From Arthrobacter sp. S39 (GTDB lineage: Bacteria > Actinomycetota > Actinomycetes > Actinomycetales > Micrococcaceae), in NCBI RefSeq assembly GCF_004320525.1, contig NZ_SIHX01000001.1, forward strand, positions 682,001-746,000: 64,000 bases of DNA, written 5' to 3'. The notes below the pieces were generated by a model, which made no database searches, was not told the origin of the DNA, and was given only the letters and a program-made list of their open reading frames with translations. Positions 25,947 to 36,929 of the stretch are shown in pieces. Position 1 is the stretch's first letter. The number at the start of each line of letters is the position of its first letter. Position numbers and translations under genes: made by a program.

Positions 25947-26019
25947 TGCACCCCCCGGGACTTGAACCCGGAACCCATTGATTAAGAGTCAATTGCTCTG
26001 CCAATTGAGCTAGAGGTGC
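25947..26019 (-). tRNA. tRNA-Lys (anticodon CUU)
   Basis: A 73-nt cloverleaf. The acceptor stem GCACCTC pairs with GGGGTGC, the anticodon loop CTCTTAA (anticodon CTT) lies between TTGA/TCAA stems, and the T arm contains GGTTCAAGTCC. CCA is not encoded. Confidence 0.94.
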
Positions 26020-26135
26020 ATCTTGTGTTTTGATCTCCCGGGGCTTTTTCTTTCCCGGTTGATCTCCGCAACGACATGAAACTCTACACGAACTTTTTGC
26101 CCATGTGAAATCGACGGAGCAGGCGGGAGGCTGCC

Positions 26136-27290
26136 TCATCCAGAAGGGGCCAAAATCAGCACAAAATCAGGGTTTTGATTGTTCGTCAGCAGCCAAAACC
26201 GGCCGTCCGGCGCCCTGATGACGTCGCGGATCCGCCCATACTGTTGTGTGAAATAGGCCACAGGATTTCCGGCTTCCTCGCCGTCCAGGGGAACCGTCCA
26301 TAATCTCTGGCCACGGAGCGCACCCAGGTACGCAGTGGAACCAACAATCTCCAGCCCGCTGGGTGAGGATTCAGCGGTTGACGGCCAGACCACCTTCGCG
26401 TCCCGGAATCCTTCCCGGTGCGGCGCTCCGGTGACCGAGGGCCAGCCATAGTTGGCGCCCGGAAGAATGAGGTTGAGCTCGTCATTGACGTCGGGCCCGA
26501 ACTCGCTCGCCCACAGCCGGCCCGCGCTGTCCCAGGCCAGTCCCTGGACGTTGCGGTGGCCAAGACTGTAGACGGCATTGCCAAAAGGGTTCCCGGGCGC
26601 CGGGCGGCCCTCTGGTGTCAGCCTCAGGATCTTCCCGCCCAGCGCATTCGGGTCCTGAGGCTGCTCCCGGCGCTGTGAATCGCCGGTCCCCACATAGAGC
26701 AGGCCGTCGGGTCCAAAGCGGATCCGGCCGCCGTTATGCGTGGAGGCCTTCGGGATGCCCGTGAAGATGACCTCCGGGGGGCCGATGGTGTAGGTCCCGT
26801 CACCGTCGTCCGTGAGGACCGCCCGGGCGATCCGGTTGTCCCGTTCTGCCGTGAAATAGAAGTAGAGCAAGTTGTCCGAGGCGAAAGCAGGGGAGAGCGC
26901 GAGTCCGAGCAGCCCGCCCTCCCCGGCGGGAACCACTCCGGGGAGCTCTCCGATGGTGGCAGGCCGGCCACCGCGGACTGCCTTGAGCAGCCTGGAGTCA
27001 CGCTCGGAGATGACTGCTGTACCGTCCGGCAGGAACACGGCGGCCCACGGAATCTGTAGTCCGAGGTCCAGCCGTTCCACGACGGCAGGCGTTCCGGGAG
27101 TGCCCGTTCCCACGCCCGTGGTGCCCGTTCCCGAGCTTGTGCTGCCACCGGTGGGGGGCCCGGCGCCGTCGCCTGTGCATCCCGTAAGGATCAGGGAAAA
27201 GGCGGCGGTCCAGGCCGCGGCGGTGTGCCGGAACCGGAGGCTATTGGAGCCGTGTCCGCCGCGGGGCGCGGAAACCGGCTGCTTCGGCAT
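26136..27290 (-). CDS. PQQ-dependent sugar dehydrogenase (glucose/sorbosone type)
   Basis: A 384-residue secreted beta-propeller lipoprotein of the GSDH family. The lipobox is LILTGC, then a Gly/Thr-rich linker, then the propeller starting LDLGLQIPWAAVFLPDGTAVISERD. Family motifs include GEGGLLGLALSP, THNGGRIRFGPDGLLYVGTGDS, GGKILRLTPEGRPAPGNPF and YSLGHRNVQGLAWD. The last His/Arg motif is a conserved active-site strand. It probably oxidises an aldose or similar sugar, and the need for PQQ is not proven. The start at 27290 overlaps the end of the upstream sunset-domain gene by 50 nt, so the two are likely cotranscribed. Confidence 0.88.
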   Translation of the reverse strand: MPKQPVSAPRGGHGSNSLRFRHTAAAWTAAFSLILTGCTGDGAGPPTGGSTSSGTGTTGVGTGTPGTPAVVERLDLGLQIPWAAVFLPDGTAVISERDSRLLKAVRGGRPATIGELPGVVPAGEGGLLGLALSPAFASDNLLYFYFTAERDNRIARAVLTDDGDGTYTIGPPEVIFTGIPKASTHNGGRIRFGPDGLLYVGTGDSQRREQPQDPNALGGKILRLTPEGRPAPGNPFGNAVYSLGHRNVQGLAWDSAGRLWASEFGPDVNDELNLILPGANYGWPSVTGAPHREGFRDAKVVWPSTAESSPSGLEIVGSTAYLGALRGQRLWTVPLDGEEAGNPVAYFTQQYGRIRDVIRAPDGRFWLLTNNQNPDFVLILAPSG

Positions 27291-28290
27291 GGGCCGGTGA
27301 TTCAAACCAGACTCCCGCGCGGGTCTGCTCATACTCCGGATGCCCCTCTTCGTAGTAGACCATGGAGCCGGCGTCACCCTTCACCGTGTGGTCGGCAGGA
27401 CCGCTCCCGTCCGCAGACGGCGATGCCGACCCGTCGCCGTATGGCCGGTCCGCCGCCAGATGGCCGGCAGGTTCGGGAACTGTCTGTGAGTCGACCGGGG
27501 TGGGCTCGACGGGCTCAGCGATGGTGGGCCCGTCACTTCCGGCCTCGGCCGCGGCTGATTCAGCCCCAGGCAGGGTGGGGGAATGTGGGCCGGTGTACTC
27601 GGGATGATGGACCGGAGTGGCCGCGGTGGCGTCTGCGTCAGCAGTACCCGCTGTACCGGTGCCTGCCGCATCCATAGGAGCCGCGGTTGCGGCGGCTGCA
27701 TGGGGAACCGGCGATCCGCCGGCCTCTGACCACTGGGTCTCCCACTCGACCTCGTTGTCCGGAGCCGGGCCGGCAGCAGGCGCTGCTGCGTCCTCGTTTC
27801 CGGCAGGCGGCAATTCCTGGGCTGCCATTGGCTCCGCCGGGGCGGGTGGTGCCGGTGCTACCACTGGCTCCGCAGGGGCGGGTAGTGCCGGTGCTTCCGC
27901 TGGCCCCGCTGGCCCCGCGGGAGCCGGGGCCGATGAAAGTGCAGGTTCTGCTTCCGTCCGCTCCGGCACTGCCGAATTGCGTTCCGCAACCCGTCCGGCA
28001 TCCGATGGACCGGCCGGCTCGGAAATGTCCTCGTCCGCCGTCGTGGGGGGAACCGGTTCCGACGGCCGGCCGAAGCCTGCAGCCGTGGCGATCCCGGCGG
28101 TGCCTGCTGCTGCGGCGGAAGCGGCGGCACTCCCGCCTGACAGGGCGCCGTCCGCCCGGATTCCTTCCGCCGGAGCAGCTCCGGTCCTGCCGTCGTCGCC
28201 GGTGGCCTTGCTGGAATTGCTGCGGTTCAGCAGCCACCACACAACACCGACAATCAGCACGATGAGAATGATCCAGAAGACAAAATCCAT
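27241..28290 (-). CDS. Membrane-anchored low-complexity protein with C-terminal sunset-like domain
   Basis: A 349-residue protein. One N-terminal membrane helix (about residues 4-21, FWIILIVLIVGVVWWLL) is followed by about 280 residues rich in Ala, Pro, Gly, Glu and Ser. The last 45 residues have a compact conserved pattern, VKGDAGSMVYYEEGHPEYEQ then GVWFESPAHAEAAGFR, as in the small 'sunset' domain of actinobacterial membrane and wall proteins. The middle looks disordered and is proline/alanine-repetitive. Function is unknown. It is divergent from the LysR gene. Confidence 0.75.
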   Translation of the reverse strand: MDFVFWIILIVLIVGVVWWLLNRSNSSKATGDDGRTGAAPAEGIRADGALSGGSAAASAAAAGTAGIATAAGFGRPSEPVPPTTADEDISEPAGPSDAGRVAERNSAVPERTEAEPALSSAPAPAGPAGPAEAPALPAPAEPVVAPAPPAPAEPMAAQELPPAGNEDAAAPAAGPAPDNEVEWETQWSEAGGSPVPHAAAATAAPMDAAGTGTAGTADADATAATPVHHPEYTGPHSPTLPGAESAAAEAGSDGPTIAEPVEPTPVDSQTVPEPAGHLAADRPYGDGSASPSADGSGPADHTVKGDAGSMVYYEEGHPEYEQTRAGVWFESPAHAEAAGFRAPRRTRLQ

Positions 28291-28443
28291 ATCAGGGCCT
28301 TTCAGTCCAGATGGCAGGGTTGCCGTTCCCTGACGGTACGTCGGGGCAAACGGGGCTGTCTAGGTCACGGGGATTGGTCCGAGTGCCCGGCGGACCCTGA
28401 AGCAGGCCCGAACAAGGCAGGGGCCGTCCAGTAGCCTCTCTAC

Positions 28444-29370
28444 ATGGACTTCAAGCGGCTGCGGATTCTGCGCGAACTTGCCGACCGGGGCACGGTGGGT
28501 GCCACCGCCGAAGCCATGCACGTCACGCCGTCAGCGGTGTCCCAGCAGCTCAAAACGCTGCAGGATGAGCTTGGCGTTGTCCTCATCGAGAAGGCCGGGC
28601 GTGGCGTCCGCCTCACCGAAGCCGGCCTGGCGATGGCTTCTGCAGCTGCGGATGTGTCAACGGCAATGGCCCGCGCAGAGGCGACCATCGATACGTACCG
28701 GCACGGTTGGCAGGCCCATGTGCGGGCCGCCTTCTTCCCCAGTGCGGCGGAGATGTTCCTGCCAGGACTCCTGCACCGGGTACAGGCCATCGACGGCCTG
28801 CACCTTGAAGCCCATTTCGAGGACCCGGGTGTGGCCGGGTTCGCCGGCCTCGCGGCGGACTACGACATTGTCCTGGCCCACAGCGTGGATGGCCCGGAGG
28901 TGTTCGCCTCCCACGGGCTGGTGGTGGTCCCGCTGCTCAACGAGCCCCTGGACGTTGCGATGCAGGCAGGCCATGCGTTGGCGTCGAAATCCCGGCTGAC
29001 CGCCCGGGACGTCGTGGGTTACCCCTGGATGGGGGTTCCGGAGGGATTTCCGTTCGACGCCGTATTGCGGCAGATCGAGAAACAGGCCGGCTCCACGGCG
29101 GTCCGGGCGCAGCTGTTCCCGGACCTGAGGGTGCTCGAGGCACTGGTCAGCGCCGGACACGGCCTCGCCCTGCTGCCCCGGTACACCGCGGCGGCCAACC
29201 AGGGCCGCGGGTTTGTGCTCAGGCCCCTGGTGGGCGTGACCGCCCGACGCAGCATCGTGGCCCTGGCCCGGCCCGACATTGCCGCCCGGACCACCATCCG
29301 GAAGGTGCTGGAGATGCTTCGGCAGGAGGCCGAGGCGGTTGCGGCCGGGCGCGGTCCCGGTGATTTCTGA
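28444..29370 (+). CDS. LysR-family transcriptional regulator
   Basis: A 308-residue LysR-type regulator. The N-terminal winged helix (1-60) has LRILRELADRGTVGATAEAMHVTPSAVSQQLKTLQ, and the C-terminal co-inducer domain runs from about 88 to 295. The effector is unknown. It sits upstream of ilvD on the same strand but 142 nt away with an operator-like repeat in between, so ilvD probably has its own promoter. LysR genes usually control a divergent neighbour. That would be the sunset-domain gene, but no evidence was seen. Confidence 0.88.
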   Translation: MDFKRLRILRELADRGTVGATAEAMHVTPSAVSQQLKTLQDELGVVLIEKAGRGVRLTEAGLAMASAAADVSTAMARAEATIDTYRHGWQAHVRAAFFPSAAEMFLPGLLHRVQAIDGLHLEAHFEDPGVAGFAGLAADYDIVLAHSVDGPEVFASHGLVVVPLLNEPLDVAMQAGHALASKSRLTARDVVGYPWMGVPEGFPFDAVLRQIEKQAGSTAVRAQLFPDLRVLEALVSAGHGLALLPRYTAAANQGRGFVLRPLVGVTARRSIVALARPDIAARTTIRKVLEMLRQEAEAVAAGRGPGDF

Positions 29371-29400
29371 CACGTTTTTCGCCGCTACGGCGAGCAGCTA

Positions 29401-29415
29401 TCTCAATATATGAGA
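29401..29415. promoter_or_regulatory. Operator-like repeat TCTCA-N5-TGAGA upstream of ilvD
   Basis: TCTCAATATATGAGA is a perfect 5-bp inverted repeat with a 5-nt spacer, 98 nt before the ilvD start. The same motif occurs before leuB (42339-42353) and between the IclR gene and leuC (54716-54730). It is the likely site of the LtbR-like regulator. Confidence 0.65.
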
Positions 29416-29512
29416 CGAGAGTCCACTATTTGATCGAAATATTCACGGATTTGGGCTTCACGCACCCCGTCAGTGTCGTTGGCCCCCTCATCTGAGTCAT
29501 AGACTTTGACGC

Positions 29513-31234
29513 ATGAGTGAGGACACCCAGATCGCAACCGAAAACAAGCCTGACATCAAGCCCCGCAGCCGGGTGGTCACCGACGGGATCCACGCCGCCC
29601 CCGCGCGCGGCATGTTCCGCGCAGTCGGCATGGGGGACGACGACTTCGCCAAGCCGCAGATCGGCGTCGCGAGCTCCTGGAATGAAATCACTCCCTGTAA
29701 TCTTTCCCTGAACCGGCTCGCCCAGGGCGCCAAGGAAGGCGTCCACGCAGGCGGCGGGTTCCCCATGCAGTTCGGCACCATCTCCGTCTCGGACGGCATC
29801 TCAATGGGCCACGAAGGCATGCACTTCTCCCTGGTGTCCCGCGAGGTCATCGCCGACTCCGTGGAAACCGTCATGCAGGCCGAGCGGATCGATGGCTCCG
29901 TGCTCCTGGCTGGCTGTGACAAGTCCCTCCCGGGAATGCTCATGGCCGCCGCCCGCCTGGACCTCGCCAGCGTCTTCCTCTACGCCGGCTCCATCATGCC
30001 CGGCTGGGTCAAGCTCGAGGACGGCTCCGAAAAGGAAGTCACCCTCATTGACGCCTTCGAAGCCGTCGGCGCCTGCGCCGCGGGCAAGATGAGCCTCGGC
30101 GACCTCGAACGCATCGAAAAGGCGATTTGTCCGGGCGAAGGCGCCTGCGGCGGCATGTACACGGCCAACACCATGGCCTGCATCGGCGAGGCCCTGGGCA
30201 TGTCCCTGCCCGGCTCCGCCGCTCCGCCCTCGGCAGACCGCCGTCGTGATGAGTTCGCCCGCAAGTCCGGCGAAGCAGTGGTCAACCTGCTCCGCCTCGG
30301 CATCACTGCCCGGGACATCATGACCAAGAAGGCCTTCGAGAACGCCATCGCCGTGACCATGGCCTTCGGCGGCTCCACGAACGCCGTGCTGCACCTGCTG
30401 GCCATCGCCCGCGAAGCCGAGGTTGAGCTGACACTGGACGACTTCAACCGCATTGGCGACAAGATCCCGCACCTCGGTGACCTGAAGCCCTTCGGCCGCT
30501 ACGTTATGACCGACGTCGACAAGATCGGCGGCGTGCCGGTCATCATGAAGGCACTGCTCGACGCCGGACTGCTGCACGGCGACTGCCTCACCGTCACCGG
30601 CAAGACCCTGGCCGAGAACCTCGCGTCCATCAACCCGCCGGACCTCGACGGCAAGATCCTGCGCGCCCTGGACAACCCGATTCACAAGACCGGCGGCATC
30701 ACCATCCTGCACGGTTCCATGGCACCGGAAGGCGCCGTCGTCAAGAGCGCCGGCTTCGACGCCGATGTCTTCGAAGGAACCGCCCGCGTGTTCGAGCGTG
30801 AACAGGGCGCACTGGACGCCCTCGACAAGGGCCTGATCAAGGCCGGCGACGTCGTCGTCATCCGCTACGAAGGACCCAAGGGCGGCCCGGGCATGCGAGA
30901 GATGCTCGCCATCACCGGCGCCATCAAGGGTGCCGGCCTCGGCAAGGACGTGCTCCTGCTGACCGACGGCCGCTTCTCCGGCGGAACCACCGGCCTGTGC
31001 ATCGGCCACGTTGCTCCGGAAGCTGTCGACGGCGGCCCCATCGCCTTCGTCAAGGACGGCGACCGGATCCGCGTGGACATCGCCGCCCGCTCCTTCGACC
31101 TCCTGGTCGACGAAGCAGAGCTGGAGTCGCGCAAGGTGGGCTGGGAGCCGCTCCCGGCCAGGTACACCAAGGGTGTGCTCGCCAAGTACGCCAAGCTGGT
31201 GCACAGCGCCTCCACCGGCGCATACTGCGGGTGA
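29513..31234 (+). CDS. ilvD: Dihydroxy-acid dehydratase IlvD
   Basis: A 573-residue iron-sulfur dehydratase that makes 2-oxoisovalerate and 2-oxo-3-methylvalerate for valine and isoleucine synthesis. The cluster cysteines are in [21 protein letters not shown] and [16 protein letters not shown]. The C-terminal [21 protein letters not shown] is a family hallmark. A TCTCA-N5-TGAGA repeat upstream suggests control with leuB and leuCD. The gene is followed by an unusually long nested hairpin that includes its stop codon. Confidence 0.96.
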   Translation: MSEDTQIATENKPDIKPRSRVVTDGIHAAPARGMFRAVGMGDDDFAKPQIGVASSWNEITPCNLSLNRLAQGAKEGVHAGGGFPMQFGTISVSDGISMGHEGMHFSLVSREVIADSVETVMQAERIDGSVLLAGCDKSLPGMLMAAARLDLASVFLYAGSIMPGWVKLEDGSEKEVTLIDAFEAVGACAAGKMSLGDLERIEKAICPGEGACGGMYTANTMACIGEALGMSLPGSAAPPSADRRRDEFARKSGEAVVNLLRLGITARDIMTKKAFENAIAVTMAFGGSTNAVLHLLAIAREAEVELTLDDFNRIGDKIPHLGDLKPFGRYVMTDVDKIGGVPVIMKALLDAGLLHGDCLTVTGKTLAENLASINPPDLDGKILRALDNPIHKTGGITILHGSMAPEGAVVKSAGFDADVFEGTARVFEREQGALDALDKGLIKAGDVVVIRYEGPKGGPGMREMLAITGAIKGAGLGKDVLLLTDGRFSGGTTGLCIGHVAPEAVDGGPIAFVKDGDRIRVDIAARSFDLLVDEAELESRKVGWEPLPARYTKGVLAKYAKLVHSASTGAYCG

Positions 31235-31293
31235 TACCTTCCCCTTGGGTGAGGCGCTGAGCGCCTCACCCAAGGGGCCCCTCGGTATCACCC
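31229..31293. terminator. Long nested hairpin after ilvD
   Basis: The outer arms GGGTGATACC (31229-31238) and GGTATCACCC (31284-31293) enclose perfect 18-bp inner arms at 31241-31258 and 31260-31277. The ilvD stop codon (31232-31234) is within the outer left arm. It is the likely ilvD terminator, with only a short CTTATTA tail. Confidence 0.75.
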
Positions 31294-31361
31294 TTATTAA
31301 GCCCTGCCGCCTAAAGTAGTAGGCATGCGTTTCCGCTACGTTGGTGGAGCGCTACCAATTC

Positions 31362-31379
31362 GTGGACAATGACGTCCAC
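31362..31379. other. Inverted repeat in the ilvB upstream region
   Basis: GTGGAC at 31362-31367 and GTCCAC at 31374-31379 form a 6-bp dyad about 60 nt before the leader peptide, where a promoter or operator would be expected. Its role is unknown. Confidence 0.3.
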
Positions 31380-31387
31380 ACTGTGAG

Positions 31388-31435
31388 ATGCGCGCCGTCG
31401 TCGTTGACATGCATCTCACGCAGAGGGAAAACTGA
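31388..31435 (+). other. Possible first small leader ORF, 15 codons
   Basis: ATG to TGA encodes MRAVVVDMHLTQREN with three successive Val codons. It lacks a visible ribosome site and overlaps a 9-bp hairpin (GTGAGATGC at 31383-31391 with GCATCTCAC at 31411-31419). It may be an upstream control peptide or chance. Confidence 0.35.
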
Positions 31436-31439
31436 ACGC

Positions 31440-31499
31440 ATGATCTCATTCGTTACCGCCGGCGCCGTCGTCGTCCTTACCAGGCGCGTGGCTCAATAG
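31440..31499 (+). promoter_or_regulatory. ilvB leader peptide (19 aa) of a transcription attenuator
   Basis: The frame from ATG to TAG encodes MISFVTAGAVVVLTRRVAQ, rich in Val and Leu with consecutive Val-Val-Val-Leu codons at 31467-31478. It has an AGAGGG ribosome site about 12 nt upstream. Downstream RNA can pair in alternative ways. TTACCAG (31477-31483) can pair with CTGGTAA (31505-31511). TTCGTTACC (31449-31457) competes for GGTAACGAA (31507-31515). GTGGCTC (31488-31494) can pair with GAGCCAC (31539-31545), which lies inside the terminator. Ribosome stalling when charged tRNA-Val or tRNA-Leu is scarce should therefore favour read-through into ilvBNC. Confidence 0.8.
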
Positions 31500-31526
31500 C
31501 CCGACTGGTAACGAACCGTCACGCGC

Positions 31527-31566
31527 AAACCCCTCAAAGAGCCACCAGGCTGAGGGGTTTTTTTAT
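31527..31566 (+). terminator. Intrinsic terminator of the ilvB attenuator
   Basis: AAACCCCTC (31527-31535) pairs with GAGGGGTTT (31552-31560), with an inner AGCC/GGCT stem, and runs straight into a stretch of seven T (31558-31564). It stands 47 nt before ilvB and would stop transcription when branched-chain amino acids are plentiful. Confidence 0.9.
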
Positions 31567-31612
31567 TTCCCGCAGTTTCCAAAAATACAGATGATCCACA
31601 AGGAAGAGTCCG

Positions 31613-33520
31613 ATGAGCAAAGGATCGCCGATCAGCCCCTCGCTGATGGCTACTAAGTCCGCTGGAGCCCCCAAGGCTCCGGAACGCGCCGACCGAACGG
31701 CTGACCACGCCGGTGTCGTCGCTGATCTTGCTGCTGTCTCTCCTGTCCTTGGGCCGAACAACGTTGTACCCCCAACGGTGATGACCGGCTCGCAAGCTAT
31801 TGTCCGCTCGCTCGAAGAACTCGGCGTGGACGATATTTTTGGTTTGCCCGGTGGCGCGATCCTGCCTACCTATGACCCCTTGATGGCCTCCAGGATGAAT
31901 CACGTACTGGTCCGTCACGAACAGGGAGCCGGCCACGCCGCGCAAGGCTATGCCATGGTCACCGGCCGGGTGGGCGTTTGTATCGCCACCTCCGGCCCGG
32001 GTGCCACCAACCTCGTTACCGCCATCATGGATGCCCACATGGACTCCGTTCCGCTGGTGGCCATCACCGGCCAGGTGTCCAGCGGTGTGATCGGCACCGA
32101 CGCGTTCCAGGAAGCCGACATTGTTGGCATCACCATGCCGATCACCAAGCACTCGTTCCTGGTGACCGACCCCAACGACATCCCGCACGTGATGGCCGAG
32201 GCGTTCCACCTGGCCTCGTCCGGACGCCCCGGCCCGGTCCTGGTGGATGTTGCCAAGGACGCCCAGCAGGGGCAGATGACCTTCTCCTGGCCGCCGAAGA
32301 TCGACCTCCCCGGCTACCGCCCGGTGACGCGCGGCCACAACAAGCAGGTCCGCGAAGCAGCCAAGCTGATCGCTGCGGCCACCAAGCCGGTGCTCTACGT
32401 GGGTGGCGGCGTGGTCAAAGCGCACGCCTCCGTGGAACTCCGCGAGCTGGCCGAACTGACCGGCGCGCCCGTAGTCACCACCTTGATGGCGCGCGGTGTG
32501 TTCCCGGATTCCCACCCGCAGCACGTCGGCATGCCCGGCATGCACGGCACGGTGTCCGCGGTCACGGCGCTGCAGCAGTCCGATCTGCTTATCACCCTCG
32601 GAGCACGCTTCGATGACCGCGTGACTGGCATCCTGAAGTCCTTCGCGCCGCACGCCAAGGTGATCCACGCGGACATTGATCCCGCCGAAATCTCCAAGAA
32701 CCGCACAGCGGATGTGCCAATCGTGGGATCCGTCAAGGAAATCATCCCCGAGCTCACCGAAGCGGTACGCACTCAGTTCGAAGCCGCCGGCACCCCGGAC
32801 CTGACCACGTGGTGGGCCTTCCTTAACAACCTCAAGGAAACCTACCCGCTGGGCTGGACCGAACCGGAGGACGGGCTTTCGGCCCCGCAGCGCGTCATCG
32901 AACGCATCGGCGCGCTCACCGGTCCCGAAGGCATTTACGTTGCCGGCGTGGGCCAGCACCAGATGTGGGCGGCGCAGTTCATCAAGTACGAACGCCCGCA
33001 CGCCTGGCTCAATTCCGGCGGTGCCGGAACCATGGGCTATGCGGTTCCGGCTGCCATGGGCGCCAAAGTCGGCGAACCGGACCGCGTGGTCTGGGCCATC
33101 GACGGCGACGGCTGCTTCCAGATGACCAACCAGGAACTGGCCACCTGCGCCATCAACAAGATCCCGATCAAGGTTGCCGTCATCAACAACTCCTCGCTGG
33201 GCATGGTGCGCCAGTGGCAGACCCTCTTCTACGAGGGCCGCTACTCCAACACCGACCTGAACACCGGCCACGAGACCGTCCGCATCCCGGACTTCGTCAA
33301 GCTGGGGGAGGCGTACGGCTGTGCGTCGTTCCGTTGCGAACGTGACGAAGACATTGATGCCACCATCCAGAAGGCCCTCGAGATCAACGACCGCCCGGTG
33401 GTCATCGATTTCGTGGTGAGCCCCGACTCCATGGTGTGGCCGATGGTGCCCGCCGGCGTAAGCAACGACCAGATCCAGGTTGCCCGCAACATGACCCCGG
33501 AATGGGAAGAGGAGGACTGA
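31613..33520 (+). CDS. ilvB: Acetolactate synthase large subunit IlvB
   Basis: The 635-residue catalytic subunit of acetohydroxyacid synthase, a ThDP- and FAD-dependent enzyme making acetolactate and acetohydroxybutyrate. E103 in [15 protein letters not shown] is the ThDP-activating glutamate. The ThDP/Mg motif starts at [13 protein letters not shown] near residue 497. The N-terminal 55 residues before [17 protein letters not shown] are polar and low in conservation, as in other Actinobacteria. It is the first gene of ilvBNC, two bases before ilvN, and is controlled by the upstream attenuator. Confidence 0.96.
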   Translation: MSKGSPISPSLMATKSAGAPKAPERADRTADHAGVVADLAAVSPVLGPNNVVPPTVMTGSQAIVRSLEELGVDDIFGLPGGAILPTYDPLMASRMNHVLVRHEQGAGHAAQGYAMVTGRVGVCIATSGPGATNLVTAIMDAHMDSVPLVAITGQVSSGVIGTDAFQEADIVGITMPITKHSFLVTDPNDIPHVMAEAFHLASSGRPGPVLVDVAKDAQQGQMTFSWPPKIDLPGYRPVTRGHNKQVREAAKLIAAATKPVLYVGGGVVKAHASVELRELAELTGAPVVTTLMARGVFPDSHPQHVGMPGMHGTVSAVTALQQSDLLITLGARFDDRVTGILKSFAPHAKVIHADIDPAEISKNRTADVPIVGSVKEIIPELTEAVRTQFEAAGTPDLTTWWAFLNNLKETYPLGWTEPEDGLSAPQRVIERIGALTGPEGIYVAGVGQHQMWAAQFIKYERPHAWLNSGGAGTMGYAVPAAMGAKVGEPDRVVWAIDGDGCFQMTNQELATCAINKIPIKVAVINNSSLGMVRQWQTLFYEGRYSNTDLNTGHETVRIPDFVKLGEAYGCASFRCERDEDIDATIQKALEINDRPVVIDFVVSPDSMVWPMVPAGVSNDQIQVARNMTPEWEEED

Positions 33521-33522
33521 TC

Positions 33523-35159
<1,637 letters not shown>

Positions 35160-35195
35160 GGCTGCTCCCCAGGCGCCCTTTACGGTGCGTCAGTG

Positions 35196-35233
35196 AGGCC
35201 GGGTTCACACTTAACAATGTGAGCCCGGCCTTT
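35196..35233 (+). terminator. Terminator of ilvBNC
   Basis: AGGCCGGGTTCACA pairs with TGTGAGCCCGGCCT (one wobble) around a short A/T loop and ends in TTT. It stands about 40 nt after ilvC and 50 nt before serA. Confidence 0.8.
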
Positions 35234-35285
35234 CCGTCAGCCTAGACTTGATTTATCCCCAGGACTGCAACGCAGAGGATCAGCC

Positions 35286-36875
35286 GTGTCAAAACCCGTA
35301 GTACTGCTCGCCGAAGAACTTTCGCCCGCCACGATCGAGGCCCTGGGCCCGGACTTCGAGATCCGCCAGACGGATGGCGCCGACCGGTCCCAGCTGCTTT
35401 CGGCCATCGCGGACGTGGACGCCATCCTGGTCCGCTCCGCCACACAGGTGGACGCCGAAGCCATCGCCGCCGCGAAGAACCTCAAGGTCATCGCCCGTGC
35501 CGGCGTGGGCCTGGACAACGTGGACATCAAGGCCGCTACCCAGGCAGGCGTGATGGTGGTCAACGCGCCCACCTCGAACATCGTTTCCGCCGCAGAACTC
35601 ACGGTGGGCCACATCCTCAGCCTGGCGCGGCACATCCCGCAGGCAAGCTCCGCCCTGAAAAACGGTGAATGGAAGCGCTCCAAGTACACGGGCATCGAAC
35701 TCTTCGAAAAGAAGATCGGCATCATCGGCCTTGGCCGCATCGGTGCACTGGTCGCTGCCCGCCTCCAGGGCTTCGACACCGAGATCCTCGCCTACGACCC
35801 CTACATCACCTCGGCCCGTGCCGCGCAGCTGGGCGTCAGGCTGGTCAGCCTGGACGAACTGCTGAGCCAGGCCGACTTTGTTACCATCCACATGCCGAAG
35901 ACGCCGGAGACCGTCGGCATGCTCGGCGCAGACGCCTTCACGAAGATGAAGTCCACCGCCTACGTTATTAACGTTGCCCGCGGCGGCCTCGTTGATGAAG
36001 AAGCCCTGTTCGCGGCCCTGCAGGACCGCCAGATCGCCGGCGCAGCCGTGGATGTTTTCGTCAAGGAACCCAGCACAGACCTGCCGTTCTTCACCCTCGA
36101 CAACGTGATCGTGACCCCGCACCTGGGCGCCTCCACCGATGAAGCCCAGGAGAAGGCCGGCGTTTCGGTTGCCAAGTCAGTGCGCCTCGCGCTGGCCGGC
36201 GAACTTGTTCCGGACGCCGTCAACGTCGCCGGCGGCGTGATTGCCCCCGACGTCCGGCCGGGCATCCCGCTGATCGAAAAGCTTGGCCGGATCTTCACCG
36301 CCCTGACCCACGCCTCTCTGACCCAGATCGATGTCGAGGTTGCCGGCGAAATCGCAGCCCTGGACGTCAAGGTCCTCGAACTCGCCGCACTGAAGGGCAT
36401 CTTCGCCGACGTCGTGACCGAGCAGGTCTCCTACGTCAACGCCCCGGTCATCGCCGAACAGCGCGGCATCAACGTCCGCCTCATCACGACGGCGGAAGCG
36501 GAGGACTACCGCAACGTCCTGACCATCCGGGGTGCTTTGAGCGACGGCAGCCAGATCTCCGTGGCAGGTACGCTCACGGGCCCGAAGCAGATCCAGAAGC
36601 TCGTGGGCGTCAACGGCTACGACGTCGAGATCCCCATCAGCGAGCACCTCGTGGTGGTGGCCTACGCGGACCGGCCCGGCGTGATCGGCACCATCGGACA
36701 CATCCTGGGCATGAACAACATCAACATCGCCGGCATGCAGGTTGCCCGGCAGGCTGAGGGTGGCCAGGTCCTGGCCCTGCTGACGATCGACAGTTCCGTG
36801 CCGCAGCAGGTCCTGGATGCAATCAAGGCAGGCATCGGCGCGGAAATGGTCCGCGAAGTGGACCTTGAGGACTAG
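35286..36875 (+). CDS. serA: D-3-phosphoglycerate dehydrogenase SerA
   Basis: The 529-residue first enzyme of serine synthesis, of the long actinobacterial form. It has a substrate/NAD domain (1-315) with IIGLGRIGALVAARL at about 145 and the catalytic His in PHLGAST, an intervening allosteric (ASB) domain at about 320-450, and a C-terminal ACT domain (about 455-529; HLVVVAYADRPGVIGTIGHILG) that binds serine as inhibitor. The GTG start follows the ilvC terminator. Confidence 0.95.
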   Translation: MSKPVVLLAEELSPATIEALGPDFEIRQTDGADRSQLLSAIADVDAILVRSATQVDAEAIAAAKNLKVIARAGVGLDNVDIKAATQAGVMVVNAPTSNIVSAAELTVGHILSLARHIPQASSALKNGEWKRSKYTGIELFEKKIGIIGLGRIGALVAARLQGFDTEILAYDPYITSARAAQLGVRLVSLDELLSQADFVTIHMPKTPETVGMLGADAFTKMKSTAYVINVARGGLVDEEALFAALQDRQIAGAAVDVFVKEPSTDLPFFTLDNVIVTPHLGASTDEAQEKAGVSVAKSVRLALAGELVPDAVNVAGGVIAPDVRPGIPLIEKLGRIFTALTHASLTQIDVEVAGEIAALDVKVLELAALKGIFADVVTEQVSYVNAPVIAEQRGINVRLITTAEAEDYRNVLTIRGALSDGSQISVAGTLTGPKQIQKLVGVNGYDVEIPISEHLVVVAYADRPGVIGTIGHILGMNNINIAGMQVARQAEGGQVLALLTIDSSVPQQVLDAIKAGIGAEMVREVDLED

Positions 36876-36929
36876 CATCCCCTGCATCGTGAACTACGCG
36901 TGACCGCGACTTAACGTCGGCCACGTATG

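Noticed and set aside
29801..31291. 496-codon minus-strand frame opposite ilvD
   Set aside because: Antisense shadow of ilvD running through the long hairpin.
31235..31612. T-box riboswitch in front of ilvB
   Set aside because: No T-box sequence or specifier-loop layout; the leader peptide and terminator explain the region.
31493..33271. 592-codon minus-strand frame opposite ilvB
   Set aside because: Shadow of ilvB; no recognisable motif and it crosses the attenuator terminator.
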